From NCBI RefSeq assembly GCF_002964605.1, contig NZ_PQDH01000001.1:62001-126000 (forward strand): 64,000 nt of DNA, given 5' to 3'. Origin of the DNA: Vallitalea okinawensis. GTDB lineage: Bacteria > Bacillota > Clostridia > Lachnospirales > PQDH01. Below the pieces are notes generated by a model, which worked only from the letters and a program-made list of their open reading frames with translations, was not told the DNA's origin and did no database searches. Position 1 is the first letter of the stretch, and every line of letters starts with the position of its first letter. Positions 1 to 8,140 of the stretch are shown in pieces. Made by a program: the position numbers and the translations under genes.

Positions 1-418
1 CTTTGAAGGATCCTAGTACTTTAGCTCCGGTACTAATCATAACATCATCACCAATAGTAGGATGACGCTTGCCGTGTTCCTTCCCTGTACCACCCAAAGT
101 AACACCTTGATAAATGGTTACATTATCACCAATTTCACAGGTTTCACCAATAACAACACCCATTCCATGGTCAATGAATAATCCTTTACCAATGGTTGCT
201 CCAGGATGGATTTCAATACCAGTTTTTTTACGAGATCTCTGAGAGATATGTCTTGCCCAAAAGTACCACCCTTTTTTATACATCCAGTGAGCAACACGAT
301 GGTTTATGACTGCCCAGAAACTTGGATATAGAAAAACTTCAGAACTTTTCTTAATAGCTGGATCCCGTTCTTTAATAACTTGAATCTCTTCCTTAATATA
401 TTTCATAATATTAATCAT
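1..418 (-). CDS. cysE: Serine O-acetyltransferase, 3' part cut off by window edge
   Basis: Transfers acetyl from acetyl-CoA to L-serine, the first step of cysteine synthesis in the cytoplasm. The visible 139 codons hold the helical N-terminus and the start of the left-handed beta-helix of hexapeptide repeats, including [19 protein letters not shown] and the run [15 protein letters not shown] typical of short Gram-positive CysE. The start at 418 is preceded by GGGGTG six bases upstream; a second in-frame ATG lies at 406. The gene sits 126 bases behind the terminator of a cysteine T-box, so it is expected to be induced when charged tRNA-Cys is scarce. The C-terminus lies outside the window, so completeness cannot be judged. 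Confidence 0.95.
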   Translation of the reverse strand, partial: MINIMKYIKEEIQVIKERDPAIKKSSEVFLYPSFWAVINHRVAHWMYKKGWYFWARHISQRSRKKTGIEIHPGATIGKGLFIDHGMGVVIGETCEIGDNVTIYQGVTLGGTGKEHGKRHPTIGDDVMISTGAKVLGSFK

Positions 419-544
419 GTAATCACCCCGATTTATATCCACTTTAAACGTTTTATAAGAATATCTTTTTCTAGGCCGTTATTGATGCCTTCCTTGAGGT
501 GTTTTATTAGCTTTCCTGCACGGCAAGTAAAAGTTTAATAGCAC

Positions 545-838
545 TTAACTTTACTTGCATTAAAAAACTTCGTCTCTATAAAAAAGAGACGAAGTTACTC
601 GCGGTTCCACTCTCATTAGCATAAAAACATACTTATTATGCTCACTCAATACCCTTTTAACGGTGGGCTGCCGGATTAAACTACTTATTAATATACTCGT
701 TCGCTTAATCAGTTCAAGGATGCAATTCATTTAATTTCTCGATAGAACTGCTTTCAGCCGGTGACAGTTCCTCTCTGATTCGTTCCATTAAACTACTCTT
801 CCTATCATTACCATTTTCATATACTTCAACTTGTGTTT
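545..838 (-). promoter_or_regulatory. T-box riboswitch, cysteine-type, controlling cysE
   Basis: Read on the minus strand this is a complete T-box leader. Stem I carries GGAAGAGTAG, AGAGAG and a distal loop CCGGCTGAAAGC. The specifier loop reads GAATTGCATCC with codon TGC (Cys) at 724-722 followed by A. The antiterminator bulge sequence AGAGTGGAACCGCG is at 613-600. The terminator stem is AACTTCGTCTCT with its complement (566-577 and 585-596) followed by a T-rich stretch. Uncharged tRNA-Cys should favour the antiterminator and allow cysE transcription. Confidence 0.93.
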
Positions 839-867
839 ATGTTAATACATATTGAGCAGTATGTCAA
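839..867 (-). promoter_or_regulatory. Promoter of the cysE T-box transcript
   Basis: On the minus strand TTGACA (867-862) and TAACAT (844-839) are separated by 17 bases, directly ahead of stem I of the T-box. This is a good sigma-A match with a moderately weak -10. Confidence 0.7.
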
Positions 868-984
868 GGATAAATACAGATATTGGACTGCAAAATCCTT
901 TACCCTGAATCATTGTGAATAATTGGGTTTACTAATAGTTTATTACATGACAAGAATAAAGTGACAATATTATAACAAAAATAT

Positions 985-1017
985 AAGCTTTTACCCAATT
1001 AACTTAGGTATAAGCTT
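985..1017 (-). terminator. Terminator-like hairpin overlapping the HD gene stop
   Basis: Minus-strand AAGCTTATACC pairs with GGGTAAAAGCTT around the stop codon and is followed by ATATTTTTG. The stem has one mismatch and the loop is about 11 bases, so the call is moderate. Confidence 0.45.
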
Positions 1018-1473
1018 CTTTAATCTGAATACTGTTAAAAAGTTTTTAGTTGCAACAACTTTATCTGAAAAAGTCACTATATAGGATTCCACATACTTTG
1101 GTGGTACTAGAGTTAAAGGAAACATATGTTTCAAAATAATGTCAGCTTCAATTTCATTGACCTCAAAATGCTCTACTGCATTCTCATATGAAATAATGGG
1201 ATGATTTCTTGTATGTCTAAAGTCTAAAATCCCCTGTTTATACTCTTTCCAATCATAGTGGAAAAAGTCATGTAACATAGCCCCTCGTGTAGCTGATACA
1301 ACGTCTGCACCAGTTAACTTAGCAATACGGTAGGACAGTCTTGCAACTTGTATATTATGGGATACAATATCCTCTTCATCATGATGCGAAAACTCTTTTA
1401 AAGCCATGTAATGATCATTTTCAAGCATTTCGCTAATTAATCTATTGAATTCTATTTTATTCCTTTTAAGCAT
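991..1473 (-). CDS. HD-domain protein, predicted metal-dependent phosphohydrolase
   Basis: A 160-residue single-domain protein of the HD superfamily. The metal ligands can be followed in order: His39 in VSHNIQVA, the His68-Asp69 pair in MLHDFFHYDW, and Asp137 in TFSDKVV. Such small HD proteins hydrolyse phosphomonoesters or nucleotides, but nothing here identifies the substrate. No signal peptide or membrane segment is present, so it should be cytoplasmic. It stands alone between the cysE leader and a sulfatase gene, with its own upstream spacer of about 285 bases. The GAAGG-type ribosome site (AGAGAAGGTGAAGGA region) precedes the ATG. Confidence 0.8.
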   Translation of the reverse strand: MLKRNKIEFNRLISEMLENDHYMALKEFSHHDEEDIVSHNIQVARLSYRIAKLTGADVVSATRGAMLHDFFHYDWKEYKQGILDFRHTRNHPIISYENAVEHFEVNEIEADIILKHMFPLTLVPPKYVESYIVTFSDKVVATKNFLTVFRLKKLIPKLIG

Positions 1474-1703
1474 TCCTTCACCTTCTCTTCAGAGACTCTT
1501 TTATTTACCCACCCTATATATCAATAAATATTCTTATTTTATATCACTCAATTAGAATTGCATACTTAGTATTATAACTTAAATACAATTTATTTTGAAT
1601 ATCAAAATAATGGTATAAAATTTTTTATGTCCTTATTTATTGTATCAGCTAAGTATTAATAAAGTCTTAAGATTAAGTTAAATTTTAAAATGTTACAAAT
1701 TGG

Positions 1704-1741
1704 AAACACTCTAGATATGTCTCAAATGATCTAGAGTGTTT
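1704..1741 (-). terminator. Terminator after the first sulfatase
   Basis: AAACACTCTAGAT (1704-1716) pairs perfectly with ATCTAGAGTGTTT (1729-1741), a 13-bp stem just past the sulfatase stop. The T tract on the minus strand is short (TTTCC), so termination may be partial. The rest of 1474-1703 is AT-rich and shows nothing else. Confidence 0.6.
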
Positions 1742-1759
1742 CTGCTTGTACATTATTCT

Positions 1760-3283
1760 TTAAATAAATTCCTTTGGATGTTTTACTTTCAGTTGGGGAA
1801 CTGCGAATTCTCTTCCTGTTTCTACTAAACGTTTACAATACTTTGGTAGGTTACCATTAGCATGAAAAGGACCTCCTTCTTTCATTACCGTCCATAAAGG
1901 ATCAATATCATATATCATCGTATCCATCATTTCATCATGCCAATTATTCAATCGATAAACAGCTTCTTTACATACATCTCTATATTGATCAGCCACATTA
2001 TTTTGTTCATACGGATCTTTTTTAATATTAAAAAGCATTTCTTTAGGAAAGAGATGATAGCCATCATGATAAGTTCGGATATACATCCAATCATCAAATC
2101 TAACACCTCTTTGACAAACATGGGCACATTGACTAATAATTAATTCTGATCTTGAGCTATCTTCGCCATAAAGGGCTCCAGCATAGCTTTGCCCATCCCA
2201 TTGCTTTGGAACGTCTTCTTTCAGCTTCTCGATTCTAGGTGCTATATGAAATGCAAAATTTCTATCTGAATTTATATTATTACCTTTGATTAGATCTGCA
2301 AGGGTTGGTGCTAAATCTAGATTATAGTGAAGTCCTTCATCGATATGTCCCTTTTTGCAACCTGGCCATTTAATGATCATAGGAATTCTACAGGTCGTGT
2401 GGTCTGCTGTAGCATGCTCACCGTAAATACCTAATTCGCCCATGTTTTCACCATGATCAGCACTAATAATAATTGCAGTATCTTCATACAATTCATTTTC
2501 TTTTAAATATTCAATTATCTTACCTACATGTTCATCCATGTAACGAATACCGGTATCATATCCGTCAAACATCTTTTTCATTTGCTCCATGTTCATAATC
2601 TTTCCAGGTTGTCTAGGAAATTGATCTGACTCATGATCGTTATACATGTTTACTTCGTATACACTGTGGGGTCCAATAAGCTTTTTATGCTCTTCAAGTA
2701 CCTCCTTTGTAATCCATTCAGGTATAGGGCTATCTACAAAAGGATTATCATAATCTTTAGGTACACGATAGGGTGTATGTGCATCCCAATAGTTTACTTG
2801 CAAAAACCAACTATCATTTTGCCCTTCTGATTCTAACCATTTGAGAACAGTAGGGGTAACTTCCTCTGCTAATTCATCTCCACACTTACCCGTATTATGG
2901 ATTTCATCAAAACCAGCATAAAAGTTCCAAGATGCATGTCTTTCTGCAAATGGGCTTATGGAAATAGTCTTGAATCCATAATATCTTAAATAAGCTGGTA
3001 AACTTCCAAAAGCTATAGCATCTTTAAACCCTCTACTTTTTCCTTCCAATCTCATATCTGCCGCTGTACCACCATGTCCAACTACTCCTGTATGTATACC
3101 GAATTTTCCTGTCATTAATGCAGTTCTTGACGGCAAACAAGGTGCGTCAGAACAGTAATAATTATCAAATCGAACGCCATCCTCGCATATCTTATCTAAA
3201 TTCGGGGATGTATTCCTGTGATACCCATAACATCCTAAATGGTCCGGACGTAGAGTATCTAGATCTAGATATAATATTCTCAT
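1760..3283 (-). CDS. Cys-type sulfatase (S1 family), cytoplasmic
   Basis: Predicted to hydrolyse sulfate esters, probably on imported sulfated sugars. With the start at 3283 the protein has 507 residues and opens with the metal-binding strand MRILYLDLDTLRPDHLGCYG. The sulfatase signature C49-L-P-S-R53 supplies the cysteine that must be oxidised to formylglycine; ADHGENMGE is the second metal site. The upstream in-frame extension to 3352 is unlike the family and lacks a ribosome site, whereas AAGG lies about nine bases before 3283. No signal peptide. It follows the LacI gene and is probably the last gene of the GH3-transporter-LacI series. Which sugar it acts on is not readable from sequence. 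Confidence 0.88.
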   Translation of the reverse strand: MRILYLDLDTLRPDHLGCYGYHRNTSPNLDKICEDGVRFDNYYCSDAPCLPSRTALMTGKFGIHTGVVGHGGTAADMRLEGKSRGFKDAIAFGSLPAYLRYYGFKTISISPFAERHASWNFYAGFDEIHNTGKCGDELAEEVTPTVLKWLESEGQNDSWFLQVNYWDAHTPYRVPKDYDNPFVDSPIPEWITKEVLEEHKKLIGPHSVYEVNMYNDHESDQFPRQPGKIMNMEQMKKMFDGYDTGIRYMDEHVGKIIEYLKENELYEDTAIIISADHGENMGELGIYGEHATADHTTCRIPMIIKWPGCKKGHIDEGLHYNLDLAPTLADLIKGNNINSDRNFAFHIAPRIEKLKEDVPKQWDGQSYAGALYGEDSSRSELIISQCAHVCQRGVRFDDWMYIRTYHDGYHLFPKEMLFNIKKDPYEQNNVADQYRDVCKEAVYRLNNWHDEMMDTMIYDIDPLWTVMKEGGPFHANGNLPKYCKRLVETGREFAVPQLKVKHPKEFI

Positions 3284-3410
3284 CGCAATCATCCTTATCT
3301 TTTTCATCAACATACTTTTATGTAATACATATCTCAACATGCATTCTTTCAACTTTGATAAACGATTTTATAAAATGATGCCTATCAAAATTGAAAGAAT
3401 CCTTTTACTA

Positions 3411-4409
3411 TTAAATATTGATAATGCCACAACTGTTTCTTATAATCAGTTGAGTGGGAATAATTGTTTTTGGAGCTACATCTTGCTTTTCGATGATGTT
3501 GAACAGTGTCTGTGCTGCTGCCACGCCCCATTTATATGTTGGGTTTCTCACCGTTGTTAATGAAGGTTGAACATATTTAGCTAAGATCATGTCATCAAAA
3601 CCCACAATAGCAATATCTTTTGGTATAGACAGCCCACTTTCTTGAATAGCTTTCATTGCACCAATAGCCATTTCATCTGTTACGCAGAACACACCCTCAA
3701 TATCATTAAAATCTTCTAGCAAATGCTTCATAGCATAATAGCCACCATCTTGTTTACACCAACCTGAGATAACCATCTCATCATTATAAGACAAACCATT
3801 TTTCTCTAGAGCCCTTTTATAACCCTGTAACCTCATGCTGGAATCCAGTGAATCGGCGCCCCCACTAATGCATGCAATATTTTTTATTCCCAGCCGAATC
3901 ATATGCTCTACCGCCATATAGGCACCATTTTCGTTATCAAGTATTACAGAATGTATATAGGGATGTTCAATCTCTCTATCCAAAACAACAATAGGTAATT
4001 TTTCTGATGCAACTGATTGAAGAAATGCATCATCGATATTAGAACACAAAACTATTGCCGCATCTACTTTCTTTTCACTCATATACTTACATGCGGTACT
4101 ATTAGTGCCCCCAACGATACTACCTGTAATAAAATCATACCCCTTTTCCTTAACAATAAAATCATGCATCCCTTTAACCATATCTCCAAAAATAGGACCA
4201 TGCACATTCCAGATAAAAACACCTATCGTATTGGTTGATGTGACCTGTATATTTCTAGCCGTACCATTATGAACATATCCTAGTTCTTCTGCAGCCACCA
4301 AAACTTTGTTCTTAGTCTCAACACTTACTTTTCCTTTATTGTTAAGGGCATATGATGCAGTAGATAGAGCTACTCCAGCTTTCTTAGCAACATCCTTTAT
4401 TGTAGCCAT
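3411..4409 (-). CDS. LacI-family transcriptional repressor
   Basis: Sugar-responsive DNA-binding repressor. Residues 1-46 form the LacI helix-turn-helix (MATIKDVAKKAGVALSTASYALNNKG) and hinge; the rest is a periplasmic-binding-protein-like effector domain with DEMAIGAMKAIQESG and VGFDDMILAKYVQPSLTTV. The start is placed at 4409 because AGGTGG lies eight bases upstream; the GTG at 4421 overlaps that ribosome site. A TCGAAATTATTCGTA element sits directly upstream of the ribosome site at 4425-4439 and resembles palindromes upstream of the GH3 gene, which suggests autoregulation and control of the GH3/transporter operon. It lies between the binding-protein gene and a sulfatase, all on one strand. 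Confidence 0.93.
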   Translation of the reverse strand: MATIKDVAKKAGVALSTASYALNNKGKVSVETKNKVLVAAEELGYVHNGTARNIQVTSTNTIGVFIWNVHGPIFGDMVKGMHDFIVKEKGYDFITGSIVGGTNSTACKYMSEKKVDAAIVLCSNIDDAFLQSVASEKLPIVVLDREIEHPYIHSVILDNENGAYMAVEHMIRLGIKNIACISGGADSLDSSMRLQGYKRALEKNGLSYNDEMVISGWCKQDGGYYAMKHLLEDFNDIEGVFCVTDEMAIGAMKAIQESGLSIPKDIAIVGFDDMILAKYVQPSLTTVRNPTYKWGVAAAQTLFNIIEKQDVAPKTIIPTQLIIRNSCGIINI

Positions 4410-4424
4410 TTGTTTCACCACCTA

Positions 4425-4439
4425 TCGAAATTATTCGTA
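4425..4439. promoter_or_regulatory. Candidate LacI operator, autoregulatory copy
   Basis: TCGAAATTATTCGTA matches the first 11 bases of the palindrome TCGAAATTATTTCGA (the reverse complement of the site at 10595). It overlaps the region just upstream of the LacI ribosome site. A second, widely spaced inverted pair TGTTTCACCA (4411-4420) and TGGTGAAACA (4504-4513) flanks it. Confidence 0.45.
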
Positions 4440-4535
4440 TCATTTCACTCATGTTTCACTAAAACTATATTATCATAATAAGATTTTCTTATCAATAACA
4501 GGATGGTGAAACAAAATGTATATCAACTTTTATAG

Positions 4536-6218
4536 TTATTTATTATTCTCATATCTTTCATATGCAGCCTTATAGATGGTCATATACTCATCCAAGCCCA
4601 TATCAAATAATGTCTTCGTATACTTATCCCAACCTTCATCATCAAAAACATAATCGCCAATAATTACTTTAGCCCTTATTTCTGCTACATAACTATCAAT
4701 ATCTGATTTCAATGCACGTAGTTGATCTGTTTCATCTGTGGTATAGATAAACTCTGGCCAAACTTCTTCTATATGATATGGAGTCGTTTTTTCAGCAGCT
4801 GCTAAAGCTTCTGGTGATGCCTCTGAACCTTTAAAGTACTCTTGCTTCGTTACGGATACCCAACCGGATACAGAAGGTAATAATTGATTTCGGGCTTCTG
4901 CTACAGATAATCCATTAGGATTTTTATTGATAATATCCATGTATTCATATTTACCCTCGTTTACCTCATAGGTTTCACCTTCTATCCCCAAATCAAACAG
5001 TCTAATACCTTCTTCACTGTACATAAAATCAAGCCATCTCATTGTAGCCTCTGGATACTCGTTCTTATCTGTTATAGCTACCATAAAAGTAGGTGATAAA
5101 GGAGGATTTATTGAACTATATGACTGATCCCCAAATGGCCCCTCAAGAGCATTCATCCCTTGATAATTTATATCTGTACCAATGGCTATTGGCGCAAATC
5201 CTCCATAACTACCAACGGCACCATTGTGAACATTCGCTACGACATCTTTCCATTTAGAAGTAAATAACTCTTCTGCAATTAAATCTTCAGAATACAACTT
5301 ATTTAAATAGTTAAGCATATCTCTGTAATTTTCATCTGCAGCTATAAAACGAAGTTCTCCTGTCTCTTCGTTCATATCTACCATTGTATGTTTTTTACCT
5401 CGATTCATTAATCCCCATGAACCATATAAATTGTTCATTAAATTACCTAAATTCATACCATAAAAAGGTATTTCATCCGCCTGACCATTGCCATTAGGAT
5501 CTTGCTCTTTAAAAGCCTTTAATACCGTGTATAGCTCATTTGCATTTGTTGGCTCTTCAAGACCTAAATCCTCCAACCAATCTTGTCTCATGTATAATCG
5601 ATCACCTGAAAGCATTGAAGTGAAACTTGGATCGATTATCCTTGGTAACGCATAAATCCCACCATCTGGTGCTTTCAAACCATTTTTAACTATTGGATAT
5701 TGCTTTGCAATGGCATTGAAATTAGGAGCGTATTGTTCAATTAAATCATCAAGCTGTATAAAAGTACTTTGTTGTGATCCATATGTAATGACATCTAATG
5801 AATTAATAAACATACGCAAGAAAACATCTGGATAATCTCCACTTGCTAACATTAAGTTTTTCTTTTCATTCGCTGCACTCCAAGGTACAAGTTCCCAATC
5901 TACATGAATGCCAGTAATTTTCTCAAGCTCAGGTATAGAAACTGTGTCATCGAAGTGAGCTTGCACAGGTGTTTGCGTTGATACTACTTTAATGGTTATA
6001 GGTTCATTGACGATTGGATAACCTGTAGCGTTCATATAGTCTGGTACATCTGATTCTACTTTAGTTTCTTCTTCCACATCCTTTGATACATTTTCTTGAG
6101 ATTTAGTATTTGCATCACTGTTATCCCCTGCACCACATCCGACTAACATTGTTGAGATTAGCGATATAGATAACATGAATGCTACAATGCTTCTTAATCC
6201 TCTGCTTACTCTTTTCAT
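4536..6218 (-). CDS. Lipoprotein solute-binding protein of an oligosaccharide ABC importer
   Basis: Captures an oligosaccharide outside the cell and delivers it to the permeases encoded just upstream. The 560-residue precursor has a type II signal peptide with lipobox L-V-G-C28, a charged linker rich in Asp/Glu/Lys, then a family 1 (YtcQ/LplA-like) binding fold with features such as LPRIIDPSFTSMLSGDRLYMRQDWLEDLGLEE split over residues about 190-220 and GEGWDKY-type C-terminal helices. It follows the LplC-like permease by 47 bases on the same strand, the usual order permease-permease-binding protein. No ATPase subunit is present. The ligand is unknown; the neighbouring GH3 enzyme and sulfatases point to a sulfated or mixed beta-linked glycan. 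Confidence 0.92.
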   Translation of the reverse strand: MKRVSRGLRSIVAFMLSISLISTMLVGCGAGDNSDANTKSQENVSKDVEEETKVESDVPDYMNATGYPIVNEPITIKVVSTQTPVQAHFDDTVSIPELEKITGIHVDWELVPWSAANEKKNLMLASGDYPDVFLRMFINSLDVITYGSQQSTFIQLDDLIEQYAPNFNAIAKQYPIVKNGLKAPDGGIYALPRIIDPSFTSMLSGDRLYMRQDWLEDLGLEEPTNANELYTVLKAFKEQDPNGNGQADEIPFYGMNLGNLMNNLYGSWGLMNRGKKHTMVDMNEETGELRFIAADENYRDMLNYLNKLYSEDLIAEELFTSKWKDVVANVHNGAVGSYGGFAPIAIGTDINYQGMNALEGPFGDQSYSSINPPLSPTFMVAITDKNEYPEATMRWLDFMYSEEGIRLFDLGIEGETYEVNEGKYEYMDIINKNPNGLSVAEARNQLLPSVSGWVSVTKQEYFKGSEASPEALAAAEKTTPYHIEEVWPEFIYTTDETDQLRALKSDIDSYVAEIRAKVIIGDYVFDDEGWDKYTKTLFDMGLDEYMTIYKAAYERYENNK

Positions 6219-6265
6219 CTTACAACACTCCCTTATTTTGATTTATATAAATATAAAATTTATAT

Positions 6266-7159
6266 TTAACCTTTTAAAGCTCCTATCATAACCCCTTTGA
6301 CAAAGTATCTCTGAATAAGGGGATAAATTATAATAACAGGAAGGCTTGAAATAATAATAATCGCATATTTGATACCCTCTCCCCACATCTGTTGCTCAGC
6401 TACTGAGCTACTGCTCAAATCTAACATATCTGTCATCTGATTTTGCAACAATATTTCACGCAAAATAAGTTGTAAAGGAAACTTTTCTTTGTCAGATAAA
6501 TAAATCAAAGCTGTAAAAAATGCATTCCAGTGGGCTACCCCGTAATAGAGAACCAAAACTGCAATGATTGGTTTAGCTAATGGTATGACAATAAGGTTAA
6601 GGATTTTAAAATTAGAACATCCATCAATCATAGCTGCTTCTTGAAGTTCAATAGGAATACTACTCTGAAAAAAAGTTCTCGCAATGATGACATTATAAAC
6701 ACTTATTAATCCAGGGAGGATCATTACCCAGAAATTATCTATTAACCCCAGTGTTTTAATAACTAAATAAGTAGGGATTAATCCACCACTAAAGAACATA
6801 GTAAATGTAAATATAAGCATCAATACGTTTCTACCAACAAAATCTTTCCTTGATAAAGGATAAGCTGTGATAATGGTTATGATGATATTCGCAAATGTAC
6901 CTATTACAGTGTAAAGTATTGTATTTCTATATCCAGTGAGAATCCCATCATCTTTAAATACTCGTATATACCCTTCAATTGTGATATCCTTTGGAAACAG
7001 AATAACATTTCCATTGATGACTTCTGCTGGGTTGCTAAATGAAGCACTTATTACATATATAAGAGGATAGGCTACTACAACGGTGACTATTGCTAACAAA
7101 GCATATACAAAGGTATCAATAACTATATCCTCTCTAGATTTTCTTTTATTATTAATCAT
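6266..7159 (-). CDS. ABC importer permease, LplC/YtcP type
   Basis: Second transmembrane subunit of the importer. Six predicted membrane helices are seen, with the binding-protein-dependent transport signature EAAMIDGCSNFKILNLIVIPLAKP, where the coupling helix contacts the ATPase. The C-terminus ends QRYFVKGVMIGALKG, diagnostic for the LplC/YtcP branch. The start at 7159 is chosen over 7177 because TAGGGGG lies seven bases ahead of it and the earlier codon would overlap the upstream gene. It is 11 bases behind the first permease, so the two are translated from one message. Confidence 0.93.
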   Translation of the reverse strand: MINNKRKSREDIVIDTFVYALLAIVTVVVAYPLIYVISASFSNPAEVINGNVILFPKDITIEGYIRVFKDDGILTGYRNTILYTVIGTFANIIITIITAYPLSRKDFVGRNVLMLIFTFTMFFSGGLIPTYLVIKTLGLIDNFWVMILPGLISVYNVIIARTFFQSSIPIELQEAAMIDGCSNFKILNLIVIPLAKPIIAVLVLYYGVAHWNAFFTALIYLSDKEKFPLQLILREILLQNQMTDMLDLSSSSVAEQQMWGEGIKYAIIIISSLPVIIIYPLIQRYFVKGVMIGALKG

Positions 7160-7170
7160 ATCGATACCCC

Positions 7171-8100
7171 CTACCATAGACTCGTTTCACTAACATGTTT
7201 TGATATTCTGTTAACAGTGATCAAAATCATAAAGTTAATTAAAGAGTTGAAAAGACCAACAGCTGATGCAAAACTATATTGAGCCCCTAAAATACCACTT
7301 CTATAAACATAAGTCGAAATAACATCTGAAGCTTCCATATTCAAATCATTCTGCATTAAGAAAACCTTCTCAAACCCAACCCCCATGATCCGACCTACAT
7401 TTAAAATTAAAAGAATAACGATAGTCGGCATAATACCAGGTATATTAATGTGCCATATTCGTCTAAGCCTGCTAGCCCCATCGACTATTGCAGCTTCGTG
7501 AAGTTCATAGTTAATACTTGATAAAGCCGCAACATAAATGACAGAGTTCCAACCCATTTGCTGCCATACCCCTGAAAAGACATAGATAGATTTAAAATAC
7601 TCTGGCTTTGTCATAAAGTAAACGGGCTCACCTCCGGACATTTTAATAAACTCATTGACAATCCCGTTTTGCGGAGATAGAAAGCTCACTACCATACCTA
7701 CTAAAACAACTGTTGATAAAAAATGAGGTGCATAGGTGATGGTTTGAACAGTTTTCTTGAATTTTGAATTCTTAATTTCATTTAAAGCCAGAGCTAATAG
7801 GATAGGTATTGGGAAGCCAACAATTAATTGATAAATACTTATCCCTAAAGTATTCAATAAAAGCCTTCTAAAATAATAACTATTAAAAAATCTTTCAAAA
7901 TGCTTCAACCCCACCCATGGACTTCCCACAATGCCTAGTTTAGCAATATAATCTTTAAATGCTAATTGTACCCCATACATAGGCCAATAGTGAAATATAA
8001 CAATATATAAGATTGCAGGGAGTATTAATAAGTACAAATCATAATTCCTAGAAATATATTTCAATGCTTTACCTTTTTTTGATTCCCCTCTACTTTGCAA
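7171..8100 (-). CDS. ABC importer permease, LplB/YteP type
   Basis: First transmembrane subunit of the importer. The 309-residue protein has the LplB-type N-terminus YDLYLLILPAILYIVIFHYWPMYGVQLAFKDY (membrane helix 1 then a conserved periplasmic stretch) and the coupling loop HEAAIVDGASRLRRIWHINIPG. It lies 40 bases downstream of the GH3 gene and just ahead of the LplC-type permease on the same strand, forming a GH3-permease-permease-binding protein operon. As in other LplBC systems the ATP-hydrolysing subunit is probably a shared MsmK-like protein encoded elsewhere. Confidence 0.93.
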   Translation of the reverse strand: MQSRGESKKGKALKYISRNYDLYLLILPAILYIVIFHYWPMYGVQLAFKDYIAKLGIVGSPWVGLKHFERFFNSYYFRRLLLNTLGISIYQLIVGFPIPILLALALNEIKNSKFKKTVQTITYAPHFLSTVVLVGMVVSFLSPQNGIVNEFIKMSGGEPVYFMTKPEYFKSIYVFSGVWQQMGWNSVIYVAALSSINYELHEAAIVDGASRLRRIWHINIPGIMPTIVILLILNVGRIMGVGFEKVFLMQNDLNMEASDVISTYVYRSGILGAQYSFASAVGLFNSLINFMILITVNRISKHVSETSLW

Positions 8101-8140
8101 GGTCTAAACCACCTTTCTGTGAATTCATACATCATTCAAC

